From Paracoccus rhizosphaerae (GTDB lineage Bacteria > Pseudomonadota > Alphaproteobacteria > Rhodobacterales > Rhodobacteraceae), in the NCBI RefSeq assembly GCF_026162645.1, contig NZ_JAOTBE010000023.1, positions 1 through 51,914 of the forward strand: a stretch of 51,914 nt of DNA. Reading direction: 5' to 3'. The notes below the pieces were generated by a model, which was not told where the DNA came from, did not search any database, and saw nothing but the letters and a program-made list of their open reading frames with translations. The translations under genes and the position numbers were made by a program. Positions 6,879-14,747 of the stretch are shown one piece after another (the first letter of the stretch is position 1; each line of letters begins with the position of its first letter).

Positions 6879-7979
6879 TCAGCCCTTTTCCAACAGGCGT
6901 GTAACGGTTTCCTGAAGCTTGGACAGCTGTTGCGCGAAACGCGGCAGCCGGCGCATGGCCTTCTGGATCTCCAGCTGCGTCTCTATCTTGACGGCCGGAT
7001 TGCCAAGGATGACGCGGCCCGCCGGAACGCGGGTGAAGATCTTCGCGGCCCCGCCCGCGATCACGTCGTCGCCAATCGAGATGTTGTCGGACACGCCGAC
7101 CTTCCCCGCCAGCACCACCCGGTCACCTACGGTCGACGATCCCGCGATCCCCACCTGGCTGCACAGCAGGCAGTCCTTGCCGACGCTGACATTGTGGCCC
7201 AGCATCACGAGGTTGTCGATCTTGGTCCCCGATCCTACACGCGTCGCCCGGATCGTGCCCCTGTCAATGGTGGCATTCGCCCCGATCTCGACATCGTCGC
7301 CCAGCTCGACCGTCCCAAGCGAGTGGATGCGCGTCCAGTGCTGCTGGCGGATGTCGGCACGGGCGCCCAGGGTCCGGCGGATCTCCTCTATGCCTGATTC
7401 TTCGGGGGTAACGAATGAAAAGCCGTCGCCGCCGATCACCGCTCCGGGCTGGATGATCAGCCGGTCGCCTGCGACCACGTCATGGCCGATGCGGGCGCCT
7501 GGATGGATCAGGGCGTCATCGCCGATGCGGGCATTGCGGCCGATGCTGACATGGGCACCGACCCGCGCGCGCGGGCCCAGGACCACGCCGGCGCCGATGA
7601 CGACGAAGGGGCCGATGGCGGCATCTGCGCCGATGCTGGCGGATGCGTCGATCACGGCCGTCGGATGAATGCCGGGCACGATATCGGGTCCGCGATCGAA
7701 GGCACGTGTCAGGCCGGCCATGACCAGCCTGGGGCGGGGTGCAAAGATGGCAGCCGCCAGACCATAGGACTCGGGCTCCATCCCCTCGGCCAGGATGGCG
7801 ATGCAGCCGGGCGTAAGCGCCTCGGCGTATTTGGGTGACATGGCCAGGGCCAGCTGCCCCGCTCCGGACTCGACCGGCGCCGTCGAGGACGGCTCACCTG
7901 CCCCGGTGACCCGGATCCCCGTGTCGCCCCACGCCTGTGCCCCGAGCGACGCGGCGAGTTCTGCTATCGTGACGGCCAT
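6879..7979 (-). CDS. lpxD: UDP-3-O-acylglucosamine N-acyltransferase
   Basis: A left-handed beta-helix acyltransferase that adds the second hydroxyacyl chain to UDP-3-O-acyl-glucosamine in lipid A synthesis. It has an N-terminal uridine-binding domain (to about residue 100), then many hexapeptide repeats (for example [20 protein letters not shown]). The catalytic histidine is expected at His262 in [14 protein letters not shown]-terminal helix ends the protein ([12 protein letters not shown]). A longer frame reaches 8132, but the start at 7979 ([13 protein letters not shown]) fits the family and has AAAGGGGA upstream. The length of 366 residues is slightly above the usual 340. Whether this is the only lpxD in the genome or a second copy serving the local ACP cannot be seen. 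Confidence 0.85.
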   Translation of the reverse strand: MAVTIAELAASLGAQAWGDTGIRVTGAGEPSSTAPVESGAGQLALAMSPKYAEALTPGCIAILAEGMEPESYGLAAAIFAPRPRLVMAGLTRAFDRGPDIVPGIHPTAVIDASASIGADAAIGPFVVIGAGVVLGPRARVGAHVSIGRNARIGDDALIHPGARIGHDVVAGDRLIIQPGAVIGGDGFSFVTPEESGIEEIRRTLGARADIRQQHWTRIHSLGTVELGDDVEIGANATIDRGTIRATRVGSGTKIDNLVMLGHNVSVGKDCLLCSQVGIAGSSTVGDRVVLAGKVGVSDNISIGDDVIAGGAAKIFTRVPAGRVILGNPAVKIETQLEIQKAMRRLPRFAQQLSKLQETVTRLLEKG

Positions 7980-8049
7980 ACTGTCCCCTTTCCGGCAAGG
8001 GATTAGCCTGTTTGGCGGTCCCGTTCCAGCGAAAGGCGCAGGCGTTCCC

Positions 8050-9672
8050 TCACAAGCCCTGGCGCGGAAGATCGACCCCGGCATCCTGCAGCGCCTGCCA
8101 CACCCGCGCGTCACGGCCATACACGTCGGCAAAGAACCTGACGCGGCCCGACGCGTCAGGCCAAGCGGTGAAGTACACCAAGTGGACTGGCACCGGCGGC
8201 TGCAGCTTCAGCCAGGTTTCGCGACCACTGTCGAGGGCGCGCCGGAACATCGCTGCGGGATCGTCCGTCTGCCGCGACAGCAGGGCCTGCGCCAGGTCGA
8301 CCGGGTCGCCGATGCGGATGCACCCATTCGATTCTGCCCGCACCCGGTTGCCGAACAAATGCTTGCTGGGCGTGTCGTGAAGATAGATGTTCCAGCGGTT
8401 CGGGAAGATGAACTTCACGACCCCCAAGGCATTGTCGCCGCTTGGCTTCTGGCGCAGTCGGTACGGGAAGTTTGCCGCCGTATAGCGCGAGAAATCCACC
8501 GCGTCGCGGGACAGGACCCGCCCGGATCCGTCCACGACATCCAGATGGGCCACGGCATTCCTGTTGTCCTGCAGCTTCGGCAGATAGTCCCTGACGGTGA
8601 TTGACCGCGGCACGTTCCAGCTGGGATTGACGACCAGATGGGACATCATCTCGGAGAATTCGGGCGTGCGCATGTCCGAGATGTTGCGGCCCATGACGCT
8701 GCGCGTACGAAAGACCTCGGCCCCCTGGTCGACGATGATAGTCGAAAATTCCGGGATGTTGACCCAGACGTGGCGTGTCCCCAGGTCTGTCCCTGCCATC
8801 CAGCGCATCCGTTCCAGTGCGATGAGGATGGCGCGCTGCCGGTCATCCTGCCCGCTGGCCGCATCGCCGTTCAGCATCCCGATCGTGCGAGGACCGGCAA
8901 CCCCGTCATCCGGCAGTCCCGCCGCCCGCTGATACTCTGCCACGGCATCGGAAAGCGCGGTGTCATACAGTGTCGGGTCGTCAGACACGGTACGAAAGCC
9001 GATGGCGGCAAGGCGGTCGCGCAGCGGCACGACACCGTCGCCGCGCATGCCTGAACGCCACACGGCCTCCGGCGCCTTGGGAAGGTCCGCGGGCACCGCA
9101 AGCTCGGCCGGACCGGACAATGCCTCCTGCAACGCCAGATAGGCAGGATGGCGAGGCGCCGCCTGCCGAAGGATCGAAGCCGGATCGGCGGCAATCTGGA
9201 ACCGGTCGAGCAGCGCCGGAATTGAGGGCCGCTGCGGGGCGCGCTTGATCTCGGGATCGGCGCTAGCCGGGGTCAGGATGCCGCCGCTGAGATCACGAAG
9301 CAGCCGAGCGGCCTGTCGGCCGTAGGCAATCTCGTCCTGCAACGACTCTGCTACTTGCGGCAGACGGTCTGGCCGATAGCGTTCGGACGGGATACCGTGG
9401 CGCGGCGCCTCGGCGATGACATTGCGCAGCGCTTCGCGGCGCGCCGCGCCTCCGGCGCCCAGAAAGATCGGCTGCAGGCCGTTGCCGCCGTAGAAGGCGG
9501 CAAGATCGGCATCGCCCGCGACCATTTGTGCAAGCGCCATCTGCGACGGGGTAAAGCGCAACTTCGGCGCGATCGCCGCGCTTACGGAAGCGACACCGTC
9601 CTGTGCAACGACCGCAACCGGCACGCCCAGCATCAGCGTCAGCGTAACCACCAAGCCTGCCAGCCGCTTCAT
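8050..9672 (-). CDS. L,D-transpeptidase (YcbB/LdtD type)
   Basis: A periplasmic enzyme of 540 residues that forms 3-3 peptidoglycan cross-links. A signal peptide (residues 1 to about 24) is followed by an N-terminal scaffold domain. A peptidoglycan-binding segment ([21 protein letters not shown], about 243-263) comes next, then the YkuD catalytic domain with HDTPSKHLF (432-440) and SNGCIRI, in which Cys451 is the nucleophile. AGGAGG abuts ATG 9678 and is six bases from ATG 9672, so 9672 is chosen. It is the first gene of the minus-strand run that continues with lpxD, acp and the ketoacyl synthase, 70 bases apart from lpxD. The divergent neighbour is a YcbK-like protein, an association also seen in E. 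coli (ycbB-ycbK). Confidence 0.9.
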   Translation of the reverse strand: MKRLAGLVVTLTLMLGVPVAVVAQDGVASVSAAIAPKLRFTPSQMALAQMVAGDADLAAFYGGNGLQPIFLGAGGAARREALRNVIAEAPRHGIPSERYRPDRLPQVAESLQDEIAYGRQAARLLRDLSGGILTPASADPEIKRAPQRPSIPALLDRFQIAADPASILRQAAPRHPAYLALQEALSGPAELAVPADLPKAPEAVWRSGMRGDGVVPLRDRLAAIGFRTVSDDPTLYDTALSDAVAEYQRAAGLPDDGVAGPRTIGMLNGDAASGQDDRQRAILIALERMRWMAGTDLGTRHVWVNIPEFSTIIVDQGAEVFRTRSVMGRNISDMRTPEFSEMMSHLVVNPSWNVPRSITVRDYLPKLQDNRNAVAHLDVVDGSGRVLSRDAVDFSRYTAANFPYRLRQKPSGDNALGVVKFIFPNRWNIYLHDTPSKHLFGNRVRAESNGCIRIGDPVDLAQALLSRQTDDPAAMFRRALDSGRETWLKLQPPVPVHLVYFTAWPDASGRVRFFADVYGRDARVWQALQDAGVDLPRQGL

Positions 9673-9979
9673 CGCCATCCTCCTGCGCATCTTCTACCGA
9701 TGTTCCATATTTTCCCCACGCCGGCCATGCGGCAAGTCGTTGATCCGCTGCAATGAACCGTGCGTGTTGCAGTTCCGGCACATCGGCGGACCCATCCGCA
9801 ACAGCGCAACCTATCGGCGAAATCCTGCCTAGATAAGGACGACTGCTGCGGTCAAGGCCAGAATCCGCTTCGCTGCGCACCGAGATTTGACATATTGTTA
9901 AGTGGTCGGGGATAAACCACGACAAGCCGTGCGGGACCGTGCAGGCTGAAAAAAACGAAGCAGGACAGGCGATCTGAAC
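9673..9979. other. 307-base divergent intergenic region
   Basis: This separates the L,D-transpeptidase from the YcbK-like gene. The right part holds a promoter for the latter (9887-9916). The left 190 bases show no gene, repeat or RNA that I can recognise. Promoter elements for the transpeptidase operon must lie there, but none stands out. Confidence 0.5.
9887..9920 (+). promoter_or_regulatory. Promoter with overlapping inverted repeat, YcbK-like gene
   Basis: Consensus TTGACA (9887-9892), 18 bases, GATAAA (9911-9916). GTGGT (9902-9906) and ACCAC (9916-9920) form an inverted repeat that straddles the -10 box, a typical position for a repressor site. The predicted leader is about 56 bases. 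The regulator is unknown. Confidence 0.5.
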
Positions 9980-10540
9980 ATGACAATGGACCTCATCTCC
10001 CGTCGCGGCATCTTGGGTGTGTTCGCGGCGACCAGCGTTGCGGCCGCTCCGGTGATGGCGAATGCCTTCGGTTTTCTGCGCGGTGCCGGCGACATGCGGC
10101 GCGTCCGCATGTATTCCGGGCGCACGGGTGAAAGCTTGGACACCGTCTATTGGGTAGACGGCAAATACATCCGCGAGGCGCTGAACGAGATCAACGTCTT
10201 CATGCGCGACTGGCGCACGGGCGAAGTGATCGGCATCGACCCCCGCACGATCGATGTCGCGGCGGCTTCCTCTCGGCTGCTGCAGACGAACGAACCCTAC
10301 ATGATGCTGTCGGGCTATCGCTCGCCCCGGACCAACGCGATGCTGCGGCGGACCTCCAGCGGGGTCGCCAAGAACTCTCTGCACATGACGGGCAAGGCGG
10401 CGGACCTGCGGCTGAAATCCCGCTCAGTCGGGCAGATGTACCAGGCCGCGGTGGCCTGTCGCGCGGGCGGCGTCGGCCGTTACAGCCGCTCTAACTTCGT
10501 GCACATGGATTGCGGTCCGGTCCGCACCTGGGGCAGCTGA
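9980..10540 (+). CDS. YcbK-like (DUF882) M15-type peptidase-fold protein
   Basis: A protein of 186 residues with a twin-arginine-like signal (SRRGILGVFAATSVAAAPVMA). The DUF882 domain belongs to the D-Ala-D-Ala carboxypeptidase (M15) superfamily. Zinc-ligand motifs are visible: HMTGKAADLRL (His and Asp) and a terminal FVHMDCG. It is probably a periplasmic peptidoglycan peptidase or a structural relative. E. coli YcbK (MepK) cleaves the 3-3 cross-links made by L,D-transpeptidases. The gene is divergent from just such an enzyme here, so MepK-like activity is a reasonable inference. The strong promoter is at 9887 and the terminator at 10568. Confidence 0.85.
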   Translation: MTMDLISRRGILGVFAATSVAAAPVMANAFGFLRGAGDMRRVRMYSGRTGESLDTVYWVDGKYIREALNEINVFMRDWRTGEVIGIDPRTIDVAAASSRLLQTNEPYMMLSGYRSPRTNAMLRRTSSGVAKNSLHMTGKAADLRLKSRSVGQMYQAAVACRAGGVGRYSRSNFVHMDCGPVRTWGS

Positions 10541-10567
10541 CACGCGCCCAACCGGCTTTTTGAAAAG

Positions 10568-10600
10568 CGCCTTCTGCATCGCAGATGGCGTTTTTGCCGT
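10568..10600 (+). terminator. Intrinsic terminator of the YcbK-like gene
   Basis: A stem of CGCC, one T-T mismatch and TCTGC pairs with GCAGA, T and GGCG around the loop ATC, followed by TTTTT (10591-10595) and a further T-rich stretch. It lies 28 bases after the stop codon of the YcbK-like gene. Confidence 0.75.
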
Positions 10601-10658
10601 TTTAACAGCGGCTTCAACAGGCTATACGGGGATACATGCATCACGAAATTGAGCCTTC

Positions 10659-11249
10659 ATGAGCGTTCTCCAATCGCGCCGCCACCGGACCGCAAAGAAG
10701 ATCCAGGTTGCGGCCGTCGCACTAGCCGTCCGCGACGGGCTTGCCAACGTCACGACTGAAGCGATCGCACGGCACGCCGGAATTAGCACCCGCACCTTCT
10801 TCAATTACTATCCCTACAAGGAAGCGGCCCTGATGGGTCCGCCGCCCGATTATCCCGCCGAGGCATCAGAAGCCTTCGTGGCGGGCAAGGGCCGCCTAAT
10901 CGACGATCTGGGCATTCTTATCAAGGCCCATCTGTCGCGGTATTTGGACGAGCGTGAGATGATCGGCCAGATGCTGGCGCTGTCGGACAGCGACGCTAAG
11001 CTTGAGGCGCTGCGGAATAGCGCAATGCTGGCGCGCCGCGCCCAAATGCGCACCCTGCTGCATCGGCGGATGCCCGGCTCCGACGAACGCGTGATCGAGA
11101 TCCTGGCGGCCGCCATCATCGCGGCGACGAATGCTGCGACGAAGGACTGGGCGGCCGGCAGGCGGATGGATTTTGTCGCCGCCGCGCATGAGAACCTGCG
11201 GCTGATCCTTGTCGCCGCCGAGATGCTGGACAAGCCGACCGGCGGCTGA
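10659..11249 (+). CDS. TetR/AcrR family regulator
   Basis: A protein of 196 residues. The N-terminal TetR helix-turn-helix is clear (AVRDGLANVTTEAIARHAGISTRTFFNYYPYKEAAL, about residues 24-60). The C-terminal ligand-binding half is not assignable to a subfamily. No obvious target gene is adjacent: upstream is the YcbK-like gene with its own terminator, and downstream is the convergent rutR gene, whose stop codon is 7 bases away. It may act at distant sites or on its own promoter. The nearest efflux system (19860-24162) is 8.6 kb off, beyond the pyrimidine locus, so a link would be speculation. Confidence 0.85.
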   Translation: MSVLQSRRHRTAKKIQVAAVALAVRDGLANVTTEAIARHAGISTRTFFNYYPYKEAALMGPPPDYPAEASEAFVAGKGRLIDDLGILIKAHLSRYLDEREMIGQMLALSDSDAKLEALRNSAMLARRAQMRTLLHRRMPGSDERVIEILAAAIIAATNAATKDWAAGRRMDFVAAAHENLRLILVAAEMLDKPTGG

Positions 11250-11255
11250 GCGCCC

Positions 11256-11873
11256 TCAGGGCGCCAGCAGCTTGCGGTATAGATCGTCCAGAAACACCAA
11301 ACCCTCCTGGTAGGGATCATGCCCCGGCCCCAAGACTGCCCGGACCTGGATCTCGAAGTCGGCGTAGTGCTGGGTCATCGCCCAGATCGAGAAGATCAGG
11401 TGGCGCGGCTCCACACTGGCAAGGCGGCCATCACGCATCCATCCTTCCAGCACCTCGACGGTGCGGTCGACGATCTCGCGCAGGCCGCCGCCCAGAACCT
11501 CGGTCAGGTGCGGGGCGCCCTGCAGGATTTCATAGGCGAACAGCCTGCTTTCGCGGGGAAAGTCACGCGACATCTGCAGCTTGGCCTGGACGTAGCGCAG
11601 GATCTCGGCCAGTGGATCGCCCCTGGGATCGATCTGCTGCATCGGCGCCAGCCACATGTCCAGCAGCGTCGTCAACAGCGCCTTGTGGATCTCATCCTTC
11701 GATCCGAAATAGTAAAGCACGTTGGGCTTCGACATCTGCGCGGCACGGGCGATCTGGTCAATGGTGGCGCCGCGAAAACCGTTGGTCGAAAACGCCTCCA
11801 GCGCGGCCTGCAGGATCAGGTCGCGATTCTTCTGCTGGATCCGCGTCATCACGGGCGGCGCCGCATCTGTCAT
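11256..11873 (-). CDS. rutR: RutR, TetR-family pyrimidine regulator
   Basis: A protein of 205 residues closely following E. coli RutR in layout. The HTH (NGFRGATIDQIARAAQMSKPNVLYYFGSK, about 29-57) is followed by the family's ligand-domain landmarks: MWLAPM, SRDFPRESRLFAYEILQGAP, then HLIFSIWAMTQHYADF near 160-175. RutR binds DNA until uracil or thymine displaces it. The gene is divergent from a pyrimidine-degradation operon, and the intergenic region contains a near-consensus RutR site (11979-11994). GGAAAGG precedes the ATG. The role here, repression of the locus in the absence of pyrimidines, is inferred from family knowledge and context. Confidence 0.93.
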   Translation of the reverse strand: MTDAAPPVMTRIQQKNRDLILQAALEAFSTNGFRGATIDQIARAAQMSKPNVLYYFGSKDEIHKALLTTLLDMWLAPMQQIDPRGDPLAEILRYVQAKLQMSRDFPRESRLFAYEILQGAPHLTEVLGGGLREIVDRTVEVLEGWMRDGRLASVEPRHLIFSIWAMTQHYADFEIQVRAVLGPGHDPYQEGLVFLDDLYRKLLAP

Positions 11874-11946
11874 CCGAAAGCCACCTTTCCTCGTGATCCG
11901 AAATTGGGCAGAGTTGCCGCCTGCGCTGGCCGATGCGTCTGAACGC

Positions 11947-11974
11947 TTGACTGACCCATGACCCGTGCTAGCGT
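11947..11974 (+). promoter_or_regulatory. Promoter of the pyrimidine-degradation operon
   Basis: TTGACT (11947-11952), 16 bases, TAGCGT (11969-11974). The start would fall near 11981, inside the RutR operator at 11979-11994, which would let RutR block initiation. The spacer is one base short of ideal. Confidence 0.5.
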
Positions 11975-11978
11975 GATC

Positions 11979-11994
11979 CTGACCGTTTGGTCAA
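11979..11994. promoter_or_regulatory. RutR operator
   Basis: CTGACCGTTTGGTCAA matches the known E. coli RutR consensus TTGACCA-N2-TGGTCAA at 12 of 14 defined positions. It lies 22 bases before the start codon of the aminotransferase gene, beside the divergent rutR gene. The long upstream frame that starts at TTG 11987 lies inside this site and is not the real start. Confidence 0.8.
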
Positions 11995-12016
11995 TATTCT
12001 GCGAGGTTCCCAACCC

Positions 12017-13342
12017 ATGCCGCTCGACCGCAAGCCCGCCCCCAACGATCTTCGCGCCTTCTGGATGCCGTTCACGGCCAACCGCCAGTTCAAGTCGGCG
12101 CCGCGGATGCTGGTCGCGTCCAAGGACATGCACTACACCTCGGCCGACGGACGCCAGATCCTGGACGGCACAGCGGGCTTGTGGTGCTGCAACGCCGGCC
12201 ATTGCCGGCCGCGCATCACCGAAGCGGTCCAGTCTCAGGTCGGAGAGCTGGACTATGCCCCTGCCTTCCAGATGGGCCATCCGCTGGCGTTCGAGTTGGC
12301 GAACCGCATCGTCGACATCGCGCCCGAAGGGATGGAGCATGTCTTCTACTGCAACTCCGGTTCGGAAGCCGTTGATACGGCGCTGAAGATCGCGCTGGCC
12401 TATCACCGCGCCCGCGGCGACGGTGCCCGCACAAGGCTGATCGGCCGCGAGCGTGGCTATCATGGTGTGGGCTTCGGCGGGATCTCGGTGGGGGGGATTG
12501 TCAACAATCGGCGGCATTTCGGTACACTGCTGGCGGGCGTCGACCACCTGCCCCACACCCACCTGCCGGAGAACCGGATGACGAAGGGCCAGCCGGAGCA
12601 TGGCGCGCATCTGGCGGACGAACTCGAGCGTCTGGTCGCGCTCCACGGAGCCGAGACCATCGCCGCCGTCATCGTCGAGCCGATGGCCGGATCCACCGGC
12701 GTCCTGATGCCGCCGAAAGGGTACCTGCAGCGCCTGCGCGAAATCACCAGGAAGCACGGCATCCTTTTGATCTTCGACGAAGTCATCACCGGCTTCGGCC
12801 GTCTTGGCAGCCCCTTCGCCGCCCAGCATTTCGGCGTGGTGCCGGACATGATCACCTGCGCCAAGGGCTTGACCAACGGCGTGATCCCAATGGGCGCGGT
12901 CCTGGCGACGGCCGAGATCCACGACGCCTTTATGCAGGGGCCTGAACACCTGATCGAGCTGTTCCACGGCTACACCTATTCGGGCAACCCGATCAGCTGC
13001 ACCGCTGCCATCGCGACTCTGGACACCTATCAGGAAGAAGGTCTTCTGACCCGCGCTGCCAGTCTTGAAACCTATTGGCAAGAGGCGCTTCACGCGTTGC
13101 GCGACCATCCGAACGTGGTCGACATCCGCAATATGGGCCTGATCGGGGCGGTCGAACTGGCCTCGATCGACGGTCAGCCGGGCAAGCGCGCCTTCGACAT
13201 CTTCGTCAAGGCGTTCGAGGCCGGCATCCTGATCCGCGTAACCGGCGACATCATCGCAATGTCGCCGCCCCTGATCATCAGCGAGGCGCAGATCGACCAT
13301 CTGATCGGCACCCTCGGCGACGTGCTGAAGTCGGCCGCCTGA
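12017..13342 (+). CDS. Omega-amino acid:pyruvate aminotransferase (class III)
   Basis: A PLP enzyme of 441 residues, aligned by eye with Pseudomonas beta-alanine:pyruvate transaminase over its whole length (FWMPFTANRQF at the start, YSGNPISCTAAIA late). The PLP lysine is Lys283 in CAKGLTNGVIPMG, and the Asp that binds the pyridine nitrogen is in LLIFDEVITGFGR. It would convert beta-alanine (from uracil) or beta-aminoisobutyrate (from thymine) to the semialdehyde, the last step encoded here. ATG 12017 is used because GAGG is ten bases upstream and it keeps the RutR operator outside the gene. It is the first gene of the RutR-controlled operon. Confidence 0.9.
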   Translation: MPLDRKPAPNDLRAFWMPFTANRQFKSAPRMLVASKDMHYTSADGRQILDGTAGLWCCNAGHCRPRITEAVQSQVGELDYAPAFQMGHPLAFELANRIVDIAPEGMEHVFYCNSGSEAVDTALKIALAYHRARGDGARTRLIGRERGYHGVGFGGISVGGIVNNRRHFGTLLAGVDHLPHTHLPENRMTKGQPEHGAHLADELERLVALHGAETIAAVIVEPMAGSTGVLMPPKGYLQRLREITRKHGILLIFDEVITGFGRLGSPFAAQHFGVVPDMITCAKGLTNGVIPMGAVLATAEIHDAFMQGPEHLIELFHGYTYSGNPISCTAAIATLDTYQEEGLLTRAASLETYWQEALHALRDHPNVVDIRNMGLIGAVELASIDGQPGKRAFDIFVKAFEAGILIRVTGDIIAMSPPLIISEAQIDHLIGTLGDVLKSAA

Positions 13343-13421
13343 GCGGCGATCCTTCGGACGACAAGACCCATTCAAGCCGACCCCGCGACAGAACGGGGCG
13401 GCCAGACAGGAAGGACACTGA

Positions 13422-14687
13422 ATGAGCGACGAGAGCGCGTTGATGTCGGCTGCCAACATGAAGGTCGACGGCGACCGGCTGTGGGACAGCCTGATGGAGA
13501 TGGCCGCGATCGGCCCCGGCGTCGCGGGTGGCAATAACCGCCAGACACTGACCGATGCCGATGCGGAAGGCCGCGCGCTGTTCCGCCGCTGGTGCGAAGA
13601 GGCAGGCATGACCATGGGGCTCGACCGGATGGGCAACATGTTCATGCGGCACGAAGGTGTCGAGCCCGACCTTGATCCCGTCTATATCGGCAGCCACTTG
13701 GACACCCAGCCCACCGGTGGAAAATATGACGGCGTCCTTGGGGTCCTGGCGGGGCTCGAGGTGATCCGCTCGATCCGTGACATGGGGTTACGGACAAGGC
13801 GCCCGATCGTGGTGGCCAACTGGACAAACGAGGAAGGCACACGCTTTGCGCCCGCCATGTTGGCATCTGGCGTCTTTGCGGGGGTGCTGACGGAAGACTA
13901 TGCCAACAGCCGGACCGATGCCGACGGCAAGCGTTTCGGCGACGAATTGGACCGCATCGGCTGGCGCGGGGACGAGGTTCCCGGCGATCGTAAGATCCAC
14001 GCCATGTTCGAATACCACATCGAACAGGGTCCGATCCTCGAAGCCGAGGGCAAGCAGATCGGCGTCGTGACCCATGGCCAGGGGCTTTGGTGGCTGCAGG
14101 TGACGCTGACCGGAAAGGATGCGCATACCGGCAGCACGCCGATGAACATGCGCGTCAACGCGGGCCTTGGCATGGCCCGGATCATCGAGGCGGTGGATTG
14201 CATCGCGATGAACCACCAGCCGAACGCGGTGGGCGCCGTGGGGCAGGCCAATGTCTGGCCGAACAGCCGCAACGTGATCCCGGGCCGCGCCGTCTTCACC
14301 ATCGACTTCCGGTCGCCGGACCTGGAGAAGCTGACCTCGATGCGGTCGAGATTGAAGACGGAAGCCGCTGACATCGCAGCGGAACTTGGGCTGGGCATTG
14401 AGATTGAGCCGGTCGGGCACTTTGATCCAGTGACGTTTGACGAAGCTTTGGTAACCAAGGTGCGCCAAGCGGCCGAGCAGCTGGGCTATAGCCACATGAA
14501 CATCGTGTCCGGCGCCGGCCATGACGCCTGCTGGATCGCCAAGGTCGCGCCGACGGTGATGATCATGTGTCCCTGCGTGGACGGCCTGTCCCACAATGAG
14601 GCCGAGGAAATTACCTCGGACTGGGCGCGCGCCGGATGCGACGTGCTGCTGCACGCGGTGCTTGAGACGGCGGAACTTGTCCGCTGA
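13422..14687 (+). CDS. pydC: Beta-ureidopropionase / Zn-dependent M20 amidohydrolase
   Basis: A protein of 421 residues of the M20/hydantoinase-carbamoylase family. Metal-binding landmarks are YIGSHLDTQPTGGKYDG, NWTNEEGTRF and, near the C-terminus, GAGHDACW and CVDGLSHNEAE. Members hydrolyse N-carbamoyl-beta-alanine, N-carbamoyl amino acids or allantoate. The position beside dihydropyrimidinase and a beta-alanine transaminase selects N-carbamoyl-beta-alanine as the likely substrate (to beta-alanine, ammonia and CO2). AGGAAGG lies seven bases before the ATG. The 79-base gap from the aminotransferase gene contains a small hairpin but no terminator. Confidence 0.85.
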   Translation: MSDESALMSAANMKVDGDRLWDSLMEMAAIGPGVAGGNNRQTLTDADAEGRALFRRWCEEAGMTMGLDRMGNMFMRHEGVEPDLDPVYIGSHLDTQPTGGKYDGVLGVLAGLEVIRSIRDMGLRTRRPIVVANWTNEEGTRFAPAMLASGVFAGVLTEDYANSRTDADGKRFGDELDRIGWRGDEVPGDRKIHAMFEYHIEQGPILEAEGKQIGVVTHGQGLWWLQVTLTGKDAHTGSTPMNMRVNAGLGMARIIEAVDCIAMNHQPNAVGAVGQANVWPNSRNVIPGRAVFTIDFRSPDLEKLTSMRSRLKTEAADIAAELGLGIEIEPVGHFDPVTFDEALVTKVRQAAEQLGYSHMNIVSGAGHDACWIAKVAPTVMIMCPCVDGLSHNEAEEITSDWARAGCDVLLHAVLETAELVR

Positions 14688-14747
14688 GGGACTGGGGGCG
14701 TCGCCTCCGAACTTCAAGAAATTCGACCACTAGGAAAGAGGGCAGCC

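Noticed and set aside
7980..8132. A 51-residue N-terminal extension of LpxD
   Set aside because: It has no match to LpxD, and AAAGGGGA directly precedes the family start at 7979.
11987..12016. An upstream TTG start for the aminotransferase
   Set aside because: It lies inside the RutR operator and adds ten residues without family resemblance. ATG 12017 has a ribosome site.
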